Program-made: the position numbers and the translations under genes | Notes under the pieces: generated by a model | Database searches by the model: none | The model's input: only the letters and a program-made list of their open reading frames with translations | What the model was told of the DNA's origin: nothing | Shown here: positions 10,323 through 21,861 of the stretch, piece after piece | Layout: each line of letters begins with the position of its first letter | Position numbering within the stretch: position 1 is the stretch's first letter | NCBI GenBank assembly: GCA_002270565.1 | Contig: NQMI01000019.1 | Coordinates: 434,001 to 498,000, forward strand | Length of the DNA: 64,000 nucleotides | Reading direction: 5' to 3' | Origin: Stenocarpella maydis | Taxonomy: Eukaryota > Ascomycota > Sordariomycetes > Diaporthales > Diaporthaceae

Positions 10323-13156
10323 TATTTACTTAATCGCTACAGCCAATCAGAGCGCCCCATTCAACCACACTCAACCACGTACACCACCCCAACCAGGTGC
10401 TTTTGGTGCCCTCACCTGCAGACCTGCCAAACCCCCTTCACCTACCAAACAATACTCCCTCGCCAACCACCTATAACTAGTGATATAGACTAAATTCCTC
10501 TTGTAATCGATTACTCTGCTATTAGAAATATATCTTTATCAGTTAGAATTAAGTTTTCTAGTATTATGGTGATATTGCTTATCTCTGATTATACCTACCT
10601 TAAGGTGTAGTGGCAGGCGGATTGTTATACTTGGAATACTAACATTACTGCTGCAAATGGTTGCCGACTAGTACTTTCTAATCCTTCTGCCTTCCTAAAA
10701 CTTTTCCATAATGGATATGATACCTTTGCAGACCTTAAGGCAGAATTAGATATTGCTATGAAGTCTGCTGGATTCCTGACTGTAATCCGAAGGTTAGGGC
10801 TAACTTGGGTAGTGTTGATGTGCAGCTGTGGTAGTTAGCGACCCTTAACCGCTACGTCAAACAATGCTACAACGATTAAAGCAGGTTGTGAGTGGCAAGC
10901 GCTCGCCTATATAACCAAATCAACAGAAGGCAAGTGGCAGCTTGTTCTATAGGAAGAGAAGCATACTTATTACGGTCCCCAGGAAGTTGAGGGCGCCTAG
11001 TGTGGCTAGGCTAAGCTGATAGACCCCTAACGAGAATTCCTCTCCCATATGGCCTGAGATCCCTCTATAGCTAAGCTGAAGAAGCTGGAATAAGCACTCT
11101 GATAATAGTACTTAGATATATAATTGGGGCCTAATATGATGAAGAACTAGCTTGCAGACTAGCGGAAGGAGAAGATCGGAATCTATACTCTAACTTAAGC
11201 AACGTTAGATCTACTTAAGAAGAAGAATTACTGGTACCGCTAGGCAACTAACGCTAATGGTAATGTTACGGGTATCTTCTGGTGTATAAAGAAGCAGTTA
11301 GCATAGATATAAGAGAATCGCTTTATATAGTGCCTATCCATGGACTATATATATATAATAAATAATAAGAAGATGCTATACTTTTAAGGCACTTATATAA
11401 CCTATATAAGGAAGAACTTGCCCTTATTTTAAGGCATTATTAATAGCGAGAAGGAACCTAACTTCCGGTGGCTTCTTAAGCAAGTTTATAACCTCCTTTA
11501 TTATTGCTAAGCTGATAACCCGATGGTTTATATAACTAACTATGATATTGCTCTGATTAATGCCCTTATATATGAATTCCTCTAGGCATATTACCAACTA
11601 TATATCTTCTATATTAATGCGAATATTACCCTGAATATTAAGAAGAAGTGGAAGAAGCTGCCGGTAGTAGTGGGAGAAAAGGAGGATGAGGAAGAGGAGG
11701 AAGCTAATGAGGATTTAGAAGCAGAAGACCCGGTGATGGCTGTACTTAATGTGCCGGGGAGAAATAAGGCCATAATACCTGCTAAGGTCCCTGATTTGGA
11801 GGATATCCCCTATACCCGCCAAGCTTTATTTAACCTCCTTAAGTTTATAGAATACTCTACTAATTATAAGATCTATAATATAGCTTAGCAGCACCTTTAA
11901 GAGAAGTTCTTAGACTAGGTAGTGATTATTAACTACCTTTAGACCTAGTATATTAATGAAGGAGAGAAGATTATTACTAAATGGGCTGGGTATAAGACCT
12001 GCAAGATCCTTAACTTTAGCTTATATGTAACTTTATTAATAGAAGCCACCTATTGCAAATTTAAGGTCTATCTTGGCTATAGGATAGGCAATATTCTCTA
12101 CTTAGTTAAGGCTGCTAATAAGATAATTATGGATAGTTCTTATGCCCTATATTTAGAAGAAGCTTGTTAGAAGACCTTATTACTAGAGAAATTCAATGAG
12201 TAGAAGTGGCTAAGAAAGCTTTCAACTTAAATCTTATAGGCAGCCCTTAAACTTCTCTCTATAATGAGGAGTTCCGCAATATATATGCTTAAGAAATAAC
12301 TCCCATAGGGTAATTACTTGCTAGTAATATATAATTATCCTATCTATACCTAATATAGCTTGCCTTGCGTAAGCTAAATTACTGATAGAGAGGAAGCTAG
12401 TTATCCTCTTTAGAGAGAGGATATCCATAAGTCTTACTGGCTGGATTATAACCTTTCAGTTGGAAACCCTCTCTTAGCAGTCCTCTCGCCCCAGAAGGTT
12501 ACTATAATAAAGGGAAGACCTTGTAATAAGACTACGTTTGATGTAAACGAAGATGGCATCCTTACAGCCCGTGGGAAGGCCGTAATGGGCAAGAAGACAG
12601 CCTTAATAACCACTAGTCTGGGTAGTAGGGTAGGTAATAAGATAAGGGTGATAACGGCTTCTATATAATATATCAACTTAGCATTTAAGTGGAATAATAA
12701 AACCCTCTAGTTGCTCAATAAGGAGGACTCCTGTAGCAGGAAGAACTAGCGAGAAGCTATCCGACAGGACGAGCAGTTGGCGGCAGGGCTTACGAAGCTA
12801 CCCACTCGCCAGCTTCTAAAGCGACGTTCTGCAGAGACAGCCTTAACACCAGGGCTAGCAGCTAAGAAGCCCCGTATAAGGGCTCATGAGACCATTAACC
12901 AGCTGCTACGGGTGGAGTTAACTATGGAAGACCTCGTTGGCAATGAGAAGGAGACCCAGGAGGAGATTCAGGTGCTTAGTTATGAGGTGGAACGGCCCAG
13001 GCGATAAAAAAAGTAGCAAAACACCAAGGCCAGAAGTCACGATAGTAGTGAGTAGAAGCGATGATGATGTGCAATAGATGTGTAGTTAATGACTGTATAT
13101 TTCTGTTATGTATAGCAGACTGGTGGTGCAAATTAAGGTTGGCGCACTGGGCCAAC

Positions 13157-13204
13157 ATGTATCGGTGTACCAGCCGATTTCCTCGGTGCGAATATCCGTT
13201 CTCT
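13157..13204 (-). repeat. right 48-bp terminal inverted repeat of the Mutator-like element
   Basis: Exact inverted partner of the left end. It is followed by TAAATAATAG. Confidence 0.93.
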
Positions 13205-13650
13205 TAAATAATAGCAGTCACTCATGCCAATTAAGTATTATATGATCACATTACTAAATTGACAAGGCCGGCTTGATCACAGAGAGATTATCACAACATC
13301 AGTATCGCCCGTATTCTACATGAGATTCCCGATATGGCACACTTGTGAACTTCAAAGGCCTATGAAAAGCAGGAATGGGGTATGACTGACAACGAGTAAG
13401 CATAGATCTTTAATGGATATTACTTACAAAGCTCAGGAGACACGTGCACCTGTACGTACAATATAGTTTCACAAAGAAGTTTGCTGAGAAGTGATTCTTA
13501 CTAATTAGAATAATTTGACACGTATCTACTTGGCTACCGAGTAAACTATTCAAACCATCAATGTTCGCCATTTGTCAACTGGGATCGCGAAATCCCATAC
13601 CCGGCGGCGATGGAAAACGCCGCCACGTGTAATATACAACACCATTTCAC
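13205..13650. other. intergenic between transposon and monooxygenase
   Basis: AT-rich sequence with no gene supported. It probably holds the 3' untranslated region of the monooxygenase on the minus strand. Confidence 0.5.
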
Positions 13651-14904
13651 TCACTGGGGCGGGCCAGCCTCAAAGAAACTCTTCATGAGATCCGCTAGGG
13701 CCTGAGCCCCGTCCTCCCCAAACATCATCTCAAGGTTCCGCCACGTCTCCTCAGCCTTGCCCTGCGCGCGCGCAAACATGGCCTCCTCGAACCCCCTCAG
13801 CAGCGGCGCCAACGACGTGGCGAAGTGCCGCCCGCCGCCCCCCGGCGCCGCCCACGCCCTTGATACAGCCTCGGCGAGCTCCAGCGCGTCCCGCATTGCG
13901 AGGTTGACGCCCTCGCCCGCAAATGGCGTCATCAGGTGCGCCGCGTCCCCGATGAGCGTGGCGCCTGGCTTCGCCTTCCACCTGTGGCCCACGGGCAGCA
14001 TGTACAGGGGCCTGAGCGGGATGGGAGCCGAGGCGTCGTGCTCGTCAAACGCCGCCGCGATGAGCTCCTTCAGGGCCGGGGCCCAGTCGCCGTAGCTGTC
14101 CTGGTCGCTGAGGAAGTGGGCCTTGAGCTCCGGGGCAGAGAGGCGAGAGAGGGACTCGGCTATTGCGGCCTCGTCGCCGCCGAGCGCGTTTGTGAGCAGG
14201 TATATCTGCGCCGAGCCCTGTGCTGCGCGGTGGCTGTCAAGGCCGTGCTTGTTGCCGAGGGCGAGGAATGTCCCCTTGCCGACCATGGATGCCAGGTGCG
14301 GGTAGCGCGTCGCGACGTCCCTGATGAGGAGGGTGATGTACTGTAGGCCGCTTGGCTGTGGCTTCACATCGCTGAGGATGGGCCGGACCTTGGACCAGGC
14401 TCCGTCTGCGCCGACGACGAGGTCGTATGTCTCAGCTACGGCAGCACCGCGGCCTGAGTTGGGCTGAAGCCTCAGGGTCACTTCTCCGGTCGTCGAATCT
14501 CGGTCCGAAGAGAGCAGTTTTGTGCCGTACTGGACTGAATCCTCTGGGATCTTGGAAAGGAGAAGCTTGATGATATTGTGCCTGGAGATCTCAGGCCGGT
14601 TGGCCACTCCACCCTGATCCGAGTGCAAGATCTTGCCATGTTTATCTGCAACTATCATCGCCTCTTCGCACTCTCCAGTGAGAGGCAAAAACTGCTCGTA
14701 AAGTCCGCACGCGTGGATAGCCGCGAGGCCCGACTCCTCGTGCAGGTCAAGCATCCCAGACGGCTCGGCAAGCTCCGCTTCTGTTGGACGTGGCCGAATT
14801 TCATAGATTGTGAATGGGATTTTGCGCTGGTGCAGCAGGGCACCAAGGGTGAGTCCACCGGGACCTCCACCGACAATTGCTATTCTTGGTTGCATTTGGG
14901 ACAT
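13651..14904 (-). CDS. FAD-dependent monooxygenase (TetX/salicylate hydroxylase-like)
   Basis: Single exon, 417 aa, a usual length for this class. It should use NAD(P)H and FAD to hydroxylate a small molecule. The N-terminal Rossmann motif IAIVGGGPGGLTLG lies near residues 8-21. The middle DG motif is VVGADGAWSKVR, and the C-terminal GD motif is LIGDAAHLMTPFAGEG followed by NLAMRDALEL. Residues such as DLHEESG after the first helix resemble TetX-type enzymes. The ORF stays open upstream to 15192 but the first ATG with the GxGxxG at the right distance is at 14904. Substrate cannot be read from sequence. No partner biosynthetic genes adjoin it. Confidence 0.9.
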   Translation of the reverse strand: MSQMQPRIAIVGGGPGGLTLGALLHQRKIPFTIYEIRPRPTEAELAEPSGMLDLHEESGLAAIHACGLYEQFLPLTGECEEAMIVADKHGKILHSDQGGVANRPEISRHNIIKLLLSKIPEDSVQYGTKLLSSDRDSTTGEVTLRLQPNSGRGAAVAETYDLVVGADGAWSKVRPILSDVKPQPSGLQYITLLIRDVATRYPHLASMVGKGTFLALGNKHGLDSHRAAQGSAQIYLLTNALGGDEAAIAESLSRLSAPELKAHFLSDQDSYGDWAPALKELIAAAFDEHDASAPIPLRPLYMLPVGHRWKAKPGATLIGDAAHLMTPFAGEGVNLAMRDALELAEAVSRAWAAPGGGGRHFATSLAPLLRGFEEAMFARAQGKAEETWRNLEMMFGEDGAQALADLMKSFFEAGPPQ

Positions 14905-16204
14905 GGCGTGTAGTAGTGAGGATTTGTAGGTGGGAGAAGCAACTCCGTTTTGCCTAGGCACCGAAAGAGGAGGAAGAAGAGCAGTCCCGTGGCTGAAATC
15001 TGGCGTATAAATGCTCCTTAGCGTGTTCTGTGACAGAAGGGCAGTGACTCTACCAATCACCTTGCTAGGAGATAAATAGTCTAGAATCCAAAAATGTGCT
15101 ATGCTGATAGCAAAGATGGAGGTCTGAAGACTCCTGAATACACTTCCAAACGAGAGGAAACGCCGTGGCTTATATAGTCGGCCATCAGGCAAGACTATTT
15201 GCCTACATTTTCTGCATACCCAAATACGGAACGAAACTTGTCCGTAATCTATCCGGCTCCTAGATCTTGACTCTGTCAGGCTGGTAAATCAGCGCGAGGC
15301 GGCCTGTGTCACTAGCGACTCGGGAGATTCGGAGAATTCGGCGCTTCGGACACAAGCGATGCTGACAGAAAGGGATCCAATGTACTCTCGGTCACGAGAA
15401 CCGCCCGCTGGCAGCTCGACTATGTGTGGGATGACTGGGTGGCTCCTGCTGAAGAGGAGTTAGGTATTTTGTTTGCCGAGAGCAATTTACAAATCAGAAG
15501 CCCAATTGTGTACGGCACTTGACATGGGAACGAGGCTGTCACAAGTGCTCGGTCCTCCCGAAGTCTTTGCCATTCTTGAATCAGACGTAATAACCACACC
15601 TGGCTCGGCGACGTAGCACAGCTCAATGCTATTTCTAAACAGAGATCAATCCCTCCATTACGAAATGATACTTATTAGTCATGAATGACTACACTTTTGC
15701 GTCCTCAGCGTGGGCATAAAAAGCTGCCACAACGCCGAGTCACGGGTCTTCCTTCCCAAAGCCTCAGACTGATGGCAATCATTGTCCGGCCAGGCTTGCA
15801 CACATCTAATCCGAGCTCAGAAAGGCTGCGCACTCGATTTTGAGGGGCCAGGGAGGATAAATTTGACGGGAGCCTGCCGGCCCAGCATCCATTGGACTGC
15901 TCGAATGAAGGCAGACGGGGCCCAAAGGCCTTGTTGAATGGAGCATACATATGCAGAAATTGTGCGTTCCGTCGTTATTCTTGATGGCCAAACCTCTCCT
16001 CTGGAAGACTTTGAATTCGGCACAGGATCAGCGGCAAACTTGGTAAGGACATAGCGTCCTTAATCTTGCTCGTCAAAGGCCTCAATGAGCATGGCCATGC
16101 CGAGTCAGAGGTCGAGACGTGAGCTGGTGCTGTCTGCAAATTGCAGTTTAATAGTATGATTCCAACTTGGACCATCCACTACAGTGGTCGCTAAACTCCA
16201 GGCC
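14905..16204. other. intergenic, monooxygenase promoter side
   Basis: No gene supported. The reading frame of the monooxygenase continues open for 96 codons upstream of its ATG without a start codon, so this part is read as leader. Short minus ORFs between 15420 and 16175 show no domain. Confidence 0.4.
15169..15177 (-). promoter_or_regulatory. TATA-like box upstream of the FAD monooxygenase
   Basis: CTATATAAG on the minus strand, about 265 bases before the ATG at 14904. It is the best core-promoter match in this upstream region and would give a leader of about 235 nt. Confidence 0.4.
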
Positions 16205-18544
16205 TCAACGTTGGCGTCCGGACACAGCATCTCTCAGTATCTGGAAGCCGTTCTCCATTATACTGACACGCTTACACAATGAGTTAATGGCAGCAAGAGT
16301 ATCGTCCTGTTTTCCATTTTGAAGAGTGTTCCAAGTCGTATGGAAGAGGTTGTCAGGCCCAATGTGGTGTTCAGTTATGTGATTTTTGAACATACTGTCC
16401 AGCGTCGCTATCCTTTTGGACAGGCTCTCTGCCATGTCTCTAAAGGAAGCAAGGGCAACTTTGGTTTCGCCTCTTGGTGAGTTGGGGTTTCTTGCTTGGT
16501 TGAGGGCCGTTTGTGCTTGGGATAAGACCTCGAACTCAGATCTTAGAGTTTCCACGTCCTCGTGACTTGCGAGACTGCGAATTGACGCCTCCAGTGACTG
16601 AAGGGATCTGGACACCTCATCGATGCGTGATGACTGGTCGTGTAACCTGAGAGCATCTTGGGCCGCCTCTATGTAGTCGAGCCGCTTTGCCGTTTCAATG
16701 CCGTGCTCTTCGAGTTCTGCAATCCCGGTCTCCAACTTGGAAAGACGCTCAGCAGTGGTTTCCAGGAGATCGGGCAGGCGTTCCGCATCAAGTATGTTGA
16801 GCCTCTTCAGTGCCCCTCTAATCGATTCCCTCAGGGCTATCTGGTCTTGCTCTATTACAGACAATCCAGACTTGACTCGGTATATGTCTTTGGCCATATC
16901 ATCTCGGCCGTCAAGAGACGTGATTCTAGCGTCGTGTACGGTGGCCATGTCTTGGAGAGCGGTAACTCCGTTGGAAACCATGTGGCTCGCTCGCCCTTGC
17001 CTCTCGATCTCATCCTCGACGGCTCTCAGCCTCGTAATTATGCCATCTACGGCTTCATCTTTGGTAGGATCAGGTATAGGAGACGCCACTGCAAGCTTCT
17101 GGTCTTTCTGAGCCGTAAGTTCTGCCCTCAGCTCCCGCACGTCCTGGTCAAGGTCGTTGAGGACGTCGCTTTTTGCTTCCAAAGACTTTATCTTGACGTG
17201 AAGCTCGGACACCTCTTTCTTCATTGCTAGCGCGTCTTCTCCTGTTCTGGCCTCGGCAGTGGCCGGCCGTGCTCGGTGTCCGAGTTCCTTCTGCAGCGAC
17301 AAGATTGTGGCCTGCATCTCCTGCGCAGCCTTATCGCTAAGCTCCAGTTGTTTCTCCATCTTTTGCAGCCTTTCAGCTTGGGTACCGAGCTTGTTTACCA
17401 GCTCCCGCACCTCCCGGAGGAGTTTGTCGTTGACTGATGACTGGGTGGCCGCAGCCGCCGTGGTAACTTTTTCGAAAGTTGCAAATTTGGCCTGTAGCCT
17501 CCTAATGGCATCGTCTCTGTCCTTCTGAGCCCTTGCGGCCTCAAGCCTCTCCTTCTCGAGGAAATACACGCGGTCTCGAAGCTCGGTGTTGGACGGTCCA
17601 AGCGCCTGGCCGTCGTCCGTGTCAGGCGAGTGCTGGCCTCGGTAACCAGGTAAATTGCGGTTGTCATTTTGAGCTTGACCGAGGGTCGTCGTCACCTCAA
17701 AATCTGGTTCGTTCAGAGTTCTCTTGCAGGCTTGACCCCTTTTGGAACGGACACCAGTTGTAGGCGTGCCAAAGTCCGTCTCTTGAGACTTCTGTCCCGG
17801 CTGGATCGAGGAGGGCGATACACTTCGAGTTCGTCCAGATGGTGGGTCATGTGTGGTCTCATCTTTGCCCTTGCAAGTAAATCTTCTCTTTGCATTTGGC
17901 GTCCATGGATCAGTTGGGGATGGCGACCGTTTTCGAGCAGCACGAGTCGCAGATGGAGGGTCCACATCGGCCTCTTTTGAGAGAATGCATGCGAGGTCGC
18001 CATTCCTCGACTTTTGTTTGGCGAAGAACCTATCGACTGCGTCATAGACCATGGAATCCGGTACTCGCACCCGAACATACGGCCTTTTGCGGAAATAAAC
18101 CCATCTGTCGGCCCAATCCGTAGCCTCTGTCCTCACTGGATTGGCGTTGTCCACGGTGTTATTGCTAAGATAAACAGTACGTGCCTCAACGAAGAGGTCG
18201 GCTACGGATTCGGCAACATCAGGCCTCACTGAAAAGACACGAGAGATAGCAGCCCAGAAGCAGCGGTGGCCATGGAACATGCAGAGTTCGCAACACGCCT
18301 TCAGAAGTAGAGTGATGTTATTTGCATAGCGGACTTCAGTTAGGCGGCGCTCACGGGCGTCAGGCTCCTCGGCTGCCAAGCGCACCTGGAGAGACGGATC
18401 GCCGTCATGGGTAAATGTCCTTCTGAGCCATCCAGTTGCGAATTCGAGAGTCGAAAATCTCATTTCAAGTTGGGGTTGGCGAGCAAAACCAGGGAGGAGG
18501 ATGGGCTGCCTCCTGGCTGCTGCTGCTTCCGTTGGACAAGCCAT
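16205..18544 (-). CDS. coiled-coil protein of unknown function
   Basis: Single exon, 779 aa from the ATG at 18544; a GTG three codons earlier is not used. I do not recognise the family. Residues 1-200 are a compact, probably folded part with several Cys (LLLKACCELCMFHGHRCFW). About 200-310 is disordered, basic and Ser/Pro-rich, with clusters such as RKRSPSPTDPWTPNAKRR that look like nuclear localisation or phosphorylation sites. From about 330 to the end it is almost continuous heptad-type helix (repeated LEKE, LRAELTAQKD, LETTAERLSKLE), predicting a long coiled coil. It could be a structural or scaffold protein, nuclear if the basic clusters act as signals. Confidence 0.75.
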   Translation of the reverse strand: MACPTEAAAARRQPILLPGFARQPQLEMRFSTLEFATGWLRRTFTHDGDPSLQVRLAAEEPDARERRLTEVRYANNITLLLKACCELCMFHGHRCFWAAISRVFSVRPDVAESVADLFVEARTVYLSNNTVDNANPVRTEATDWADRWVYFRKRPYVRVRVPDSMVYDAVDRFFAKQKSRNGDLACILSKEADVDPPSATRAARKRSPSPTDPWTPNAKRRFTCKGKDETTHDPPSGRTRSVSPSSIQPGQKSQETDFGTPTTGVRSKRGQACKRTLNEPDFEVTTTLGQAQNDNRNLPGYRGQHSPDTDDGQALGPSNTELRDRVYFLEKERLEAARAQKDRDDAIRRLQAKFATFEKVTTAAAATQSSVNDKLLREVRELVNKLGTQAERLQKMEKQLELSDKAAQEMQATILSLQKELGHRARPATAEARTGEDALAMKKEVSELHVKIKSLEAKSDVLNDLDQDVRELRAELTAQKDQKLAVASPIPDPTKDEAVDGIITRLRAVEDEIERQGRASHMVSNGVTALQDMATVHDARITSLDGRDDMAKDIYRVKSGLSVIEQDQIALRESIRGALKRLNILDAERLPDLLETTAERLSKLETGIAELEEHGIETAKRLDYIEAAQDALRLHDQSSRIDEVSRSLQSLEASIRSLASHEDVETLRSEFEVLSQAQTALNQARNPNSPRGETKVALASFRDMAESLSKRIATLDSMFKNHITEHHIGPDNLFHTTWNTLQNGKQDDTLAAINSLCKRVSIMENGFQILRDAVSGRQR

Positions 18545-20015
18545 AGATGACACTGTGAGCGAGCACTTAGCTAGATAAAGCGGTTGCCCCGAGGATGTCT
18601 GCAGAGGATAGAATGGATTTGGGTTTGTGGCGTGACATTAATAAGTGGCGGGCAGTGCCACAAAGGTCTTCTGCCCATATGCGCACGCAGGTGACGTGCA
18701 AGTTTGCCAGCGAGGTTCAGTGTGACACGCTAAAGGGAAAGGAGGGGCAGGCGACAAAGGGGCTTAAGTAGCCAGAATGCTGAAGTTCATTGCCCCACTA
18801 TTTGTGTCCCTTCGCATCGATTAAAATGATGGAGCTGCATGGCCAAGGACGGACCAACCATGCACAGGTGGAACACAGACAGACGCTCAGTCCACTACCT
18901 AAGCAGTACATGTACATGCAGTCCAGCTGTAAATAATATTCAACACTCCAGTGTTGGTAGACAGCAGGTGGGCATATTAACACGGATCTGCGTACAGCCA
19001 GCAAAAAGCAAACCGATCAGTCAGCTGACCCAATCGCCAATTGAGCCAAAAGAGTATTGGAAGTTCGTAGCTGCACTAGGTATACTCCGTGTAGAGCCGT
19101 CGGTCACACATTTCAAAGCTGACTGAACGTGTGCCAGAACAAAACCAATCCATTTAAGCTCAGCCCAAGGCAGCTAGAAATCAATCTCCTGGTTGTAGTG
19201 TGACTTTTTGGGCTGCATTGCACGCACTTTATTGTATGCCTGTATCAACTCCGGCACATTATTGCAACTATAGAGCTGTCCCCTGGTGAACCACCCCTTG
19301 TTCCTAAGACACAAGAGACCGACCAAGCCACAGTCACAGATATTCCATGTCCAACGGCAGGACCAATGCATTTGAGATGAAAAAAGTGTTCAATCACCAC
19401 AGACATGCCAGTATATGATTTGCCGAGCCTCAATTTTCTAATAAAAATGCCCTGCCTATGATAGATGTTTCTTTACACAGCATCAAGTACACGCCCTCAA
19501 ATTCGCGCCAGATGTCTCCTCTTCTCCAGGCTCGTGCCCAAGAGTCTGATCGATTGTCATCACAAACTATATTCCGGAGAAGGCTGGCTTACTAAATATT
19601 TCACACAGTTGTTTGTTCTGTTACACTGCAGGCAGCGCAGGGGCATTTTCGGTCCATTGGTACAAGATGCAGTGCTCAAGATGGACAAGCACATCATAAA
19701 AAGATACAGGGTGGCCCCGCAGAGAGAAGGACCCTGACGGCGCTAACATCTCGCGCTAGCGTGAGGGGCAAGGGTTTTGCTCAGATTCAAGGGACCTTGT
19801 ACACTTTTTTCCTTTCCTTTTTTTTGGAGTGGTTGACAACGTCTAGACACCGACGTCATTCTCTCATTCTAGGCAGCCCAGCCATCCTCACCCGAAACAA
19901 ACACACTTGTTGGCTGGGAGAGAAGGACGACTTGAACTATTCCCCCGACCCTAGGTTTGTCTCTCCCCCGCTGCTGAATATTGCCCACCCCCGTGCTCAC
20001 CGAGTCGGCTCCAGA
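18545..20015. other. intergenic between divergent genes
   Basis: No coding potential that I trust. This is a shared upstream region of the coiled-coil gene (minus) and the next gene (plus). The reading frame of the plus gene is open from 19761 but has no ATG before 20016. A pyrimidine tract with a T8 run lies at 19806-19828. Confidence 0.45.
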
Positions 20016-20963
20016 ATGGCCTGCGGAAAGCCTGACGACATCCCCACCGACCTCGTCAGAGTCGGCGCGTTGACCGATTTAAGTGCCACAGGCACAGCCA
20101 CAACAACAACAACAACTATCCCACCAACCACCATGGCGCCCTCCAAAGACGGCCAGTCCAATTCCTCCTCCGACCCTCCCCCTCCCCTCCCCAAGAGCCT
20201 CGACCAGCCCACCCCGGACGAGGACCATGCCCTCGACCAGTGGATCAAGCGCAACACCTCGTACCTCTCCACCATCCCCTGGCACAGGTACGCCAGCCTG
20301 CCCGTCCTCGCCTGGGTCTGGGGCTACTCGGACGCCGAGTTCCGCAACGAGTGCATCTCCACCTACATCTTCTACACGCGCGCCACCGGCCGCAAACTCA
20401 CCGACGACGAGCGCGACGCCGTCCTCGAGCCTGTCACGCGCTCCAACGCGGCCGCTAGCTACGACCGCCCCATCGCCCTGGGCCTGGGCTCGTGGCTCAT
20501 GGCGCGCAGCTGGGCCAAGACCGGCGCCCGCGAGACGGTCAGGAAGGCCGCCGAGGCTGCGGCCGCGGCTGCCTCGCACCCGGCAATGGTGGGCACGGGC
20601 ACCCTCGGCGCCGACGGCCACATCACCCACTTCTCGACGCCCCAGCACCAGCACCAGCACCACACGGGCACTTCGGGACGGTTCAGCTTCGGGGCCGGGG
20701 TCGGGGTCGGCGGCAGCCTCGCCACCAGGAGCAAGGCGCTCGGCCAGCTGTTCAGGAGGGCCGGCCGCGCGTCCGTGCCTGGCCTTCTGTGCTTCGTGGG
20801 CCTGCAGGTGCTCAGGGAGCCGTACATGATGTACCTGAGCGACAACGAGACCTGGTCGATGCACCAGGACCTGCGCCTCATGAGCCAGGCTGAGGACATG
20901 GAGAAGAACCTGCACAGCAGGGTTGGTGATATAGAAGATCTGCTACGCCGGCGGGGCTTCTGA
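20016..20963 (+). CDS. conserved hypothetical protein
   Basis: Single exon, 315 aa from the first ATG. A second in-frame ATG at 20133 has a better context (ACCACCATGG) and would give 276 aa. I do not recognise a named family. Residues about 25-75 are Thr/Ser/Pro-rich and disordered (a run encoded by ACA repeats, then PPPPLPKS). About 80-185 look folded, with WVWGYSDAEFRNECI and LGLGSWLMARSWAKTG. About 205-225 is His/Gln-rich. The C-terminus has a hydrophobic stretch (VPGLLCFVGLQVL) and a charged helix ending LLRRRGF. Strong GC3 bias over the frame supports real coding. Antisense ORFs here are shadows. Confidence 0.72.
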   Translation: MACGKPDDIPTDLVRVGALTDLSATGTATTTTTTIPPTTMAPSKDGQSNSSSDPPPPLPKSLDQPTPDEDHALDQWIKRNTSYLSTIPWHRYASLPVLAWVWGYSDAEFRNECISTYIFYTRATGRKLTDDERDAVLEPVTRSNAAASYDRPIALGLGSWLMARSWAKTGARETVRKAAEAAAAAASHPAMVGTGTLGADGHITHFSTPQHQHQHHTGTSGRFSFGAGVGVGGSLATRSKALGQLFRRAGRASVPGLLCFVGLQVLREPYMMYLSDNETWSMHQDLRLMSQAEDMEKNLHSRVGDIEDLLRRRGF

Positions 20964-21861
20964 AGTGTCCGGCAGCAAGCCGCTGCAGAACAACCACACA
21001 GATGTGGGGCGGGACACGTTGCCAATTGCAACCTGGGTGGTGTTGGCTGCCCATCAGCAACAGCAATTGGATGAATGCAACGCCAGAGGAAGACGGCTGA
21101 TTGGTGAATTGAGGTGTGCGGACCTTTGGTTTTGGCTTTGAATATGTACAAATACGGGGGTGGTTGGACATTGTTGTTTTGGTTGAGGGTGCCCGTGAGC
21201 ATGTGCGTGAGGAAAACTCCCATCACCACACGGGCATGTGTACAGTCAAGGTGGCAAATGCGTAAGAGAGATACCCAGCAAAAAAAGACCAGCAAGGAGT
21301 CTAGGAAATCAATTTTGCAGATGGAGGGGAGCTGCACAGGACAGGGAGGGTTTAGAACCACGCCTTGATACTCTGTACAGTAATAACACTAGTCACAACA
21401 GTCACCCAGTATCAACTCGTGCAATGCAAGCCATTGATGGGAAGCAGCCACCCAAATCGGGCTTCATGTCTTGTTATTCAGTGCCCATCAGGCTCCGTGG
21501 CCGCGGATGTGTCCCGTACGGCCAGGGTGAGGTCTTCCTTCAGCCATCAAGTAGTGTGTCCCAGCCCCAATACATTCCAAGGTTTCCATGACCATGGCAT
21601 ATAGTATAATGGTCCTATTCAGTCCTGACCTCCGGACCAAAAAAAACGCCGTTTCTCCCAAAAGTCATAAGCCATGTCATAAGTATTCCCAAGCCAGAGG
21701 ACATTTGTCTAGTCCTCTTTCATCCAAAATTGCAACGCCAGATGCGGGTAAAAAGTCAGCGGGTGGACGAAACAAAAAAAGATGAGCGCATATACAACGG
21801 CAACCAGGCCACCACATCTAGTTACGTTTTCGAGATCGCAAGAATGTTAATGAAAAGCACA
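20964..21861. other. intergenic between convergent genes
   Basis: 3' flanks of the plus gene ending at 20963 and the minus Tvp38 gene ending at 21862. Short ORFs only, with no domain. Confidence 0.5.

Larger units (their letters stand above)
10275..13204 (+). mobile_element. dead Mutator-like (MULE/Hop-type) DNA transposon
   Basis: A 2930-bp element with perfect 48-bp terminal inverted repeats. The plus-strand reading from about 10570 to 12240, through many stops, resembles MULE transposases. A segment beginning near 11335 (SMDYIYNKKMLYF, then GTYITYIRKNLPLF) matches the region with the first catalytic Asp. It is followed by SEKEPNFRWLL, then MVYITNYDIALINAL (second Asp) and YINANITLNIKKKW (the Cys/His-Trp-His-like stretch). 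Stops sit at former CAA/CAG codons, so RIP is the likely cause. Short open stretches at 11670-11888 and 12777-13007 are remnants. The target duplication is unclear: TA or TAAATA flank both ends, not the 9 bp usual for MULEs. Confidence 0.75.

Noticed and set aside
11670..11888. 72-codon ORF as a separate small gene
   Set aside because: It lies inside the Mutator-like transposase reading frame and is a remnant between RIP stops.
20079..21361. 278- and 300-codon minus ORFs and a 248-codon plus ORF around the gene at 20016
   Set aside because: High-GC shadows of the real frame; low-complexity Ser/Arg/Pro translations.
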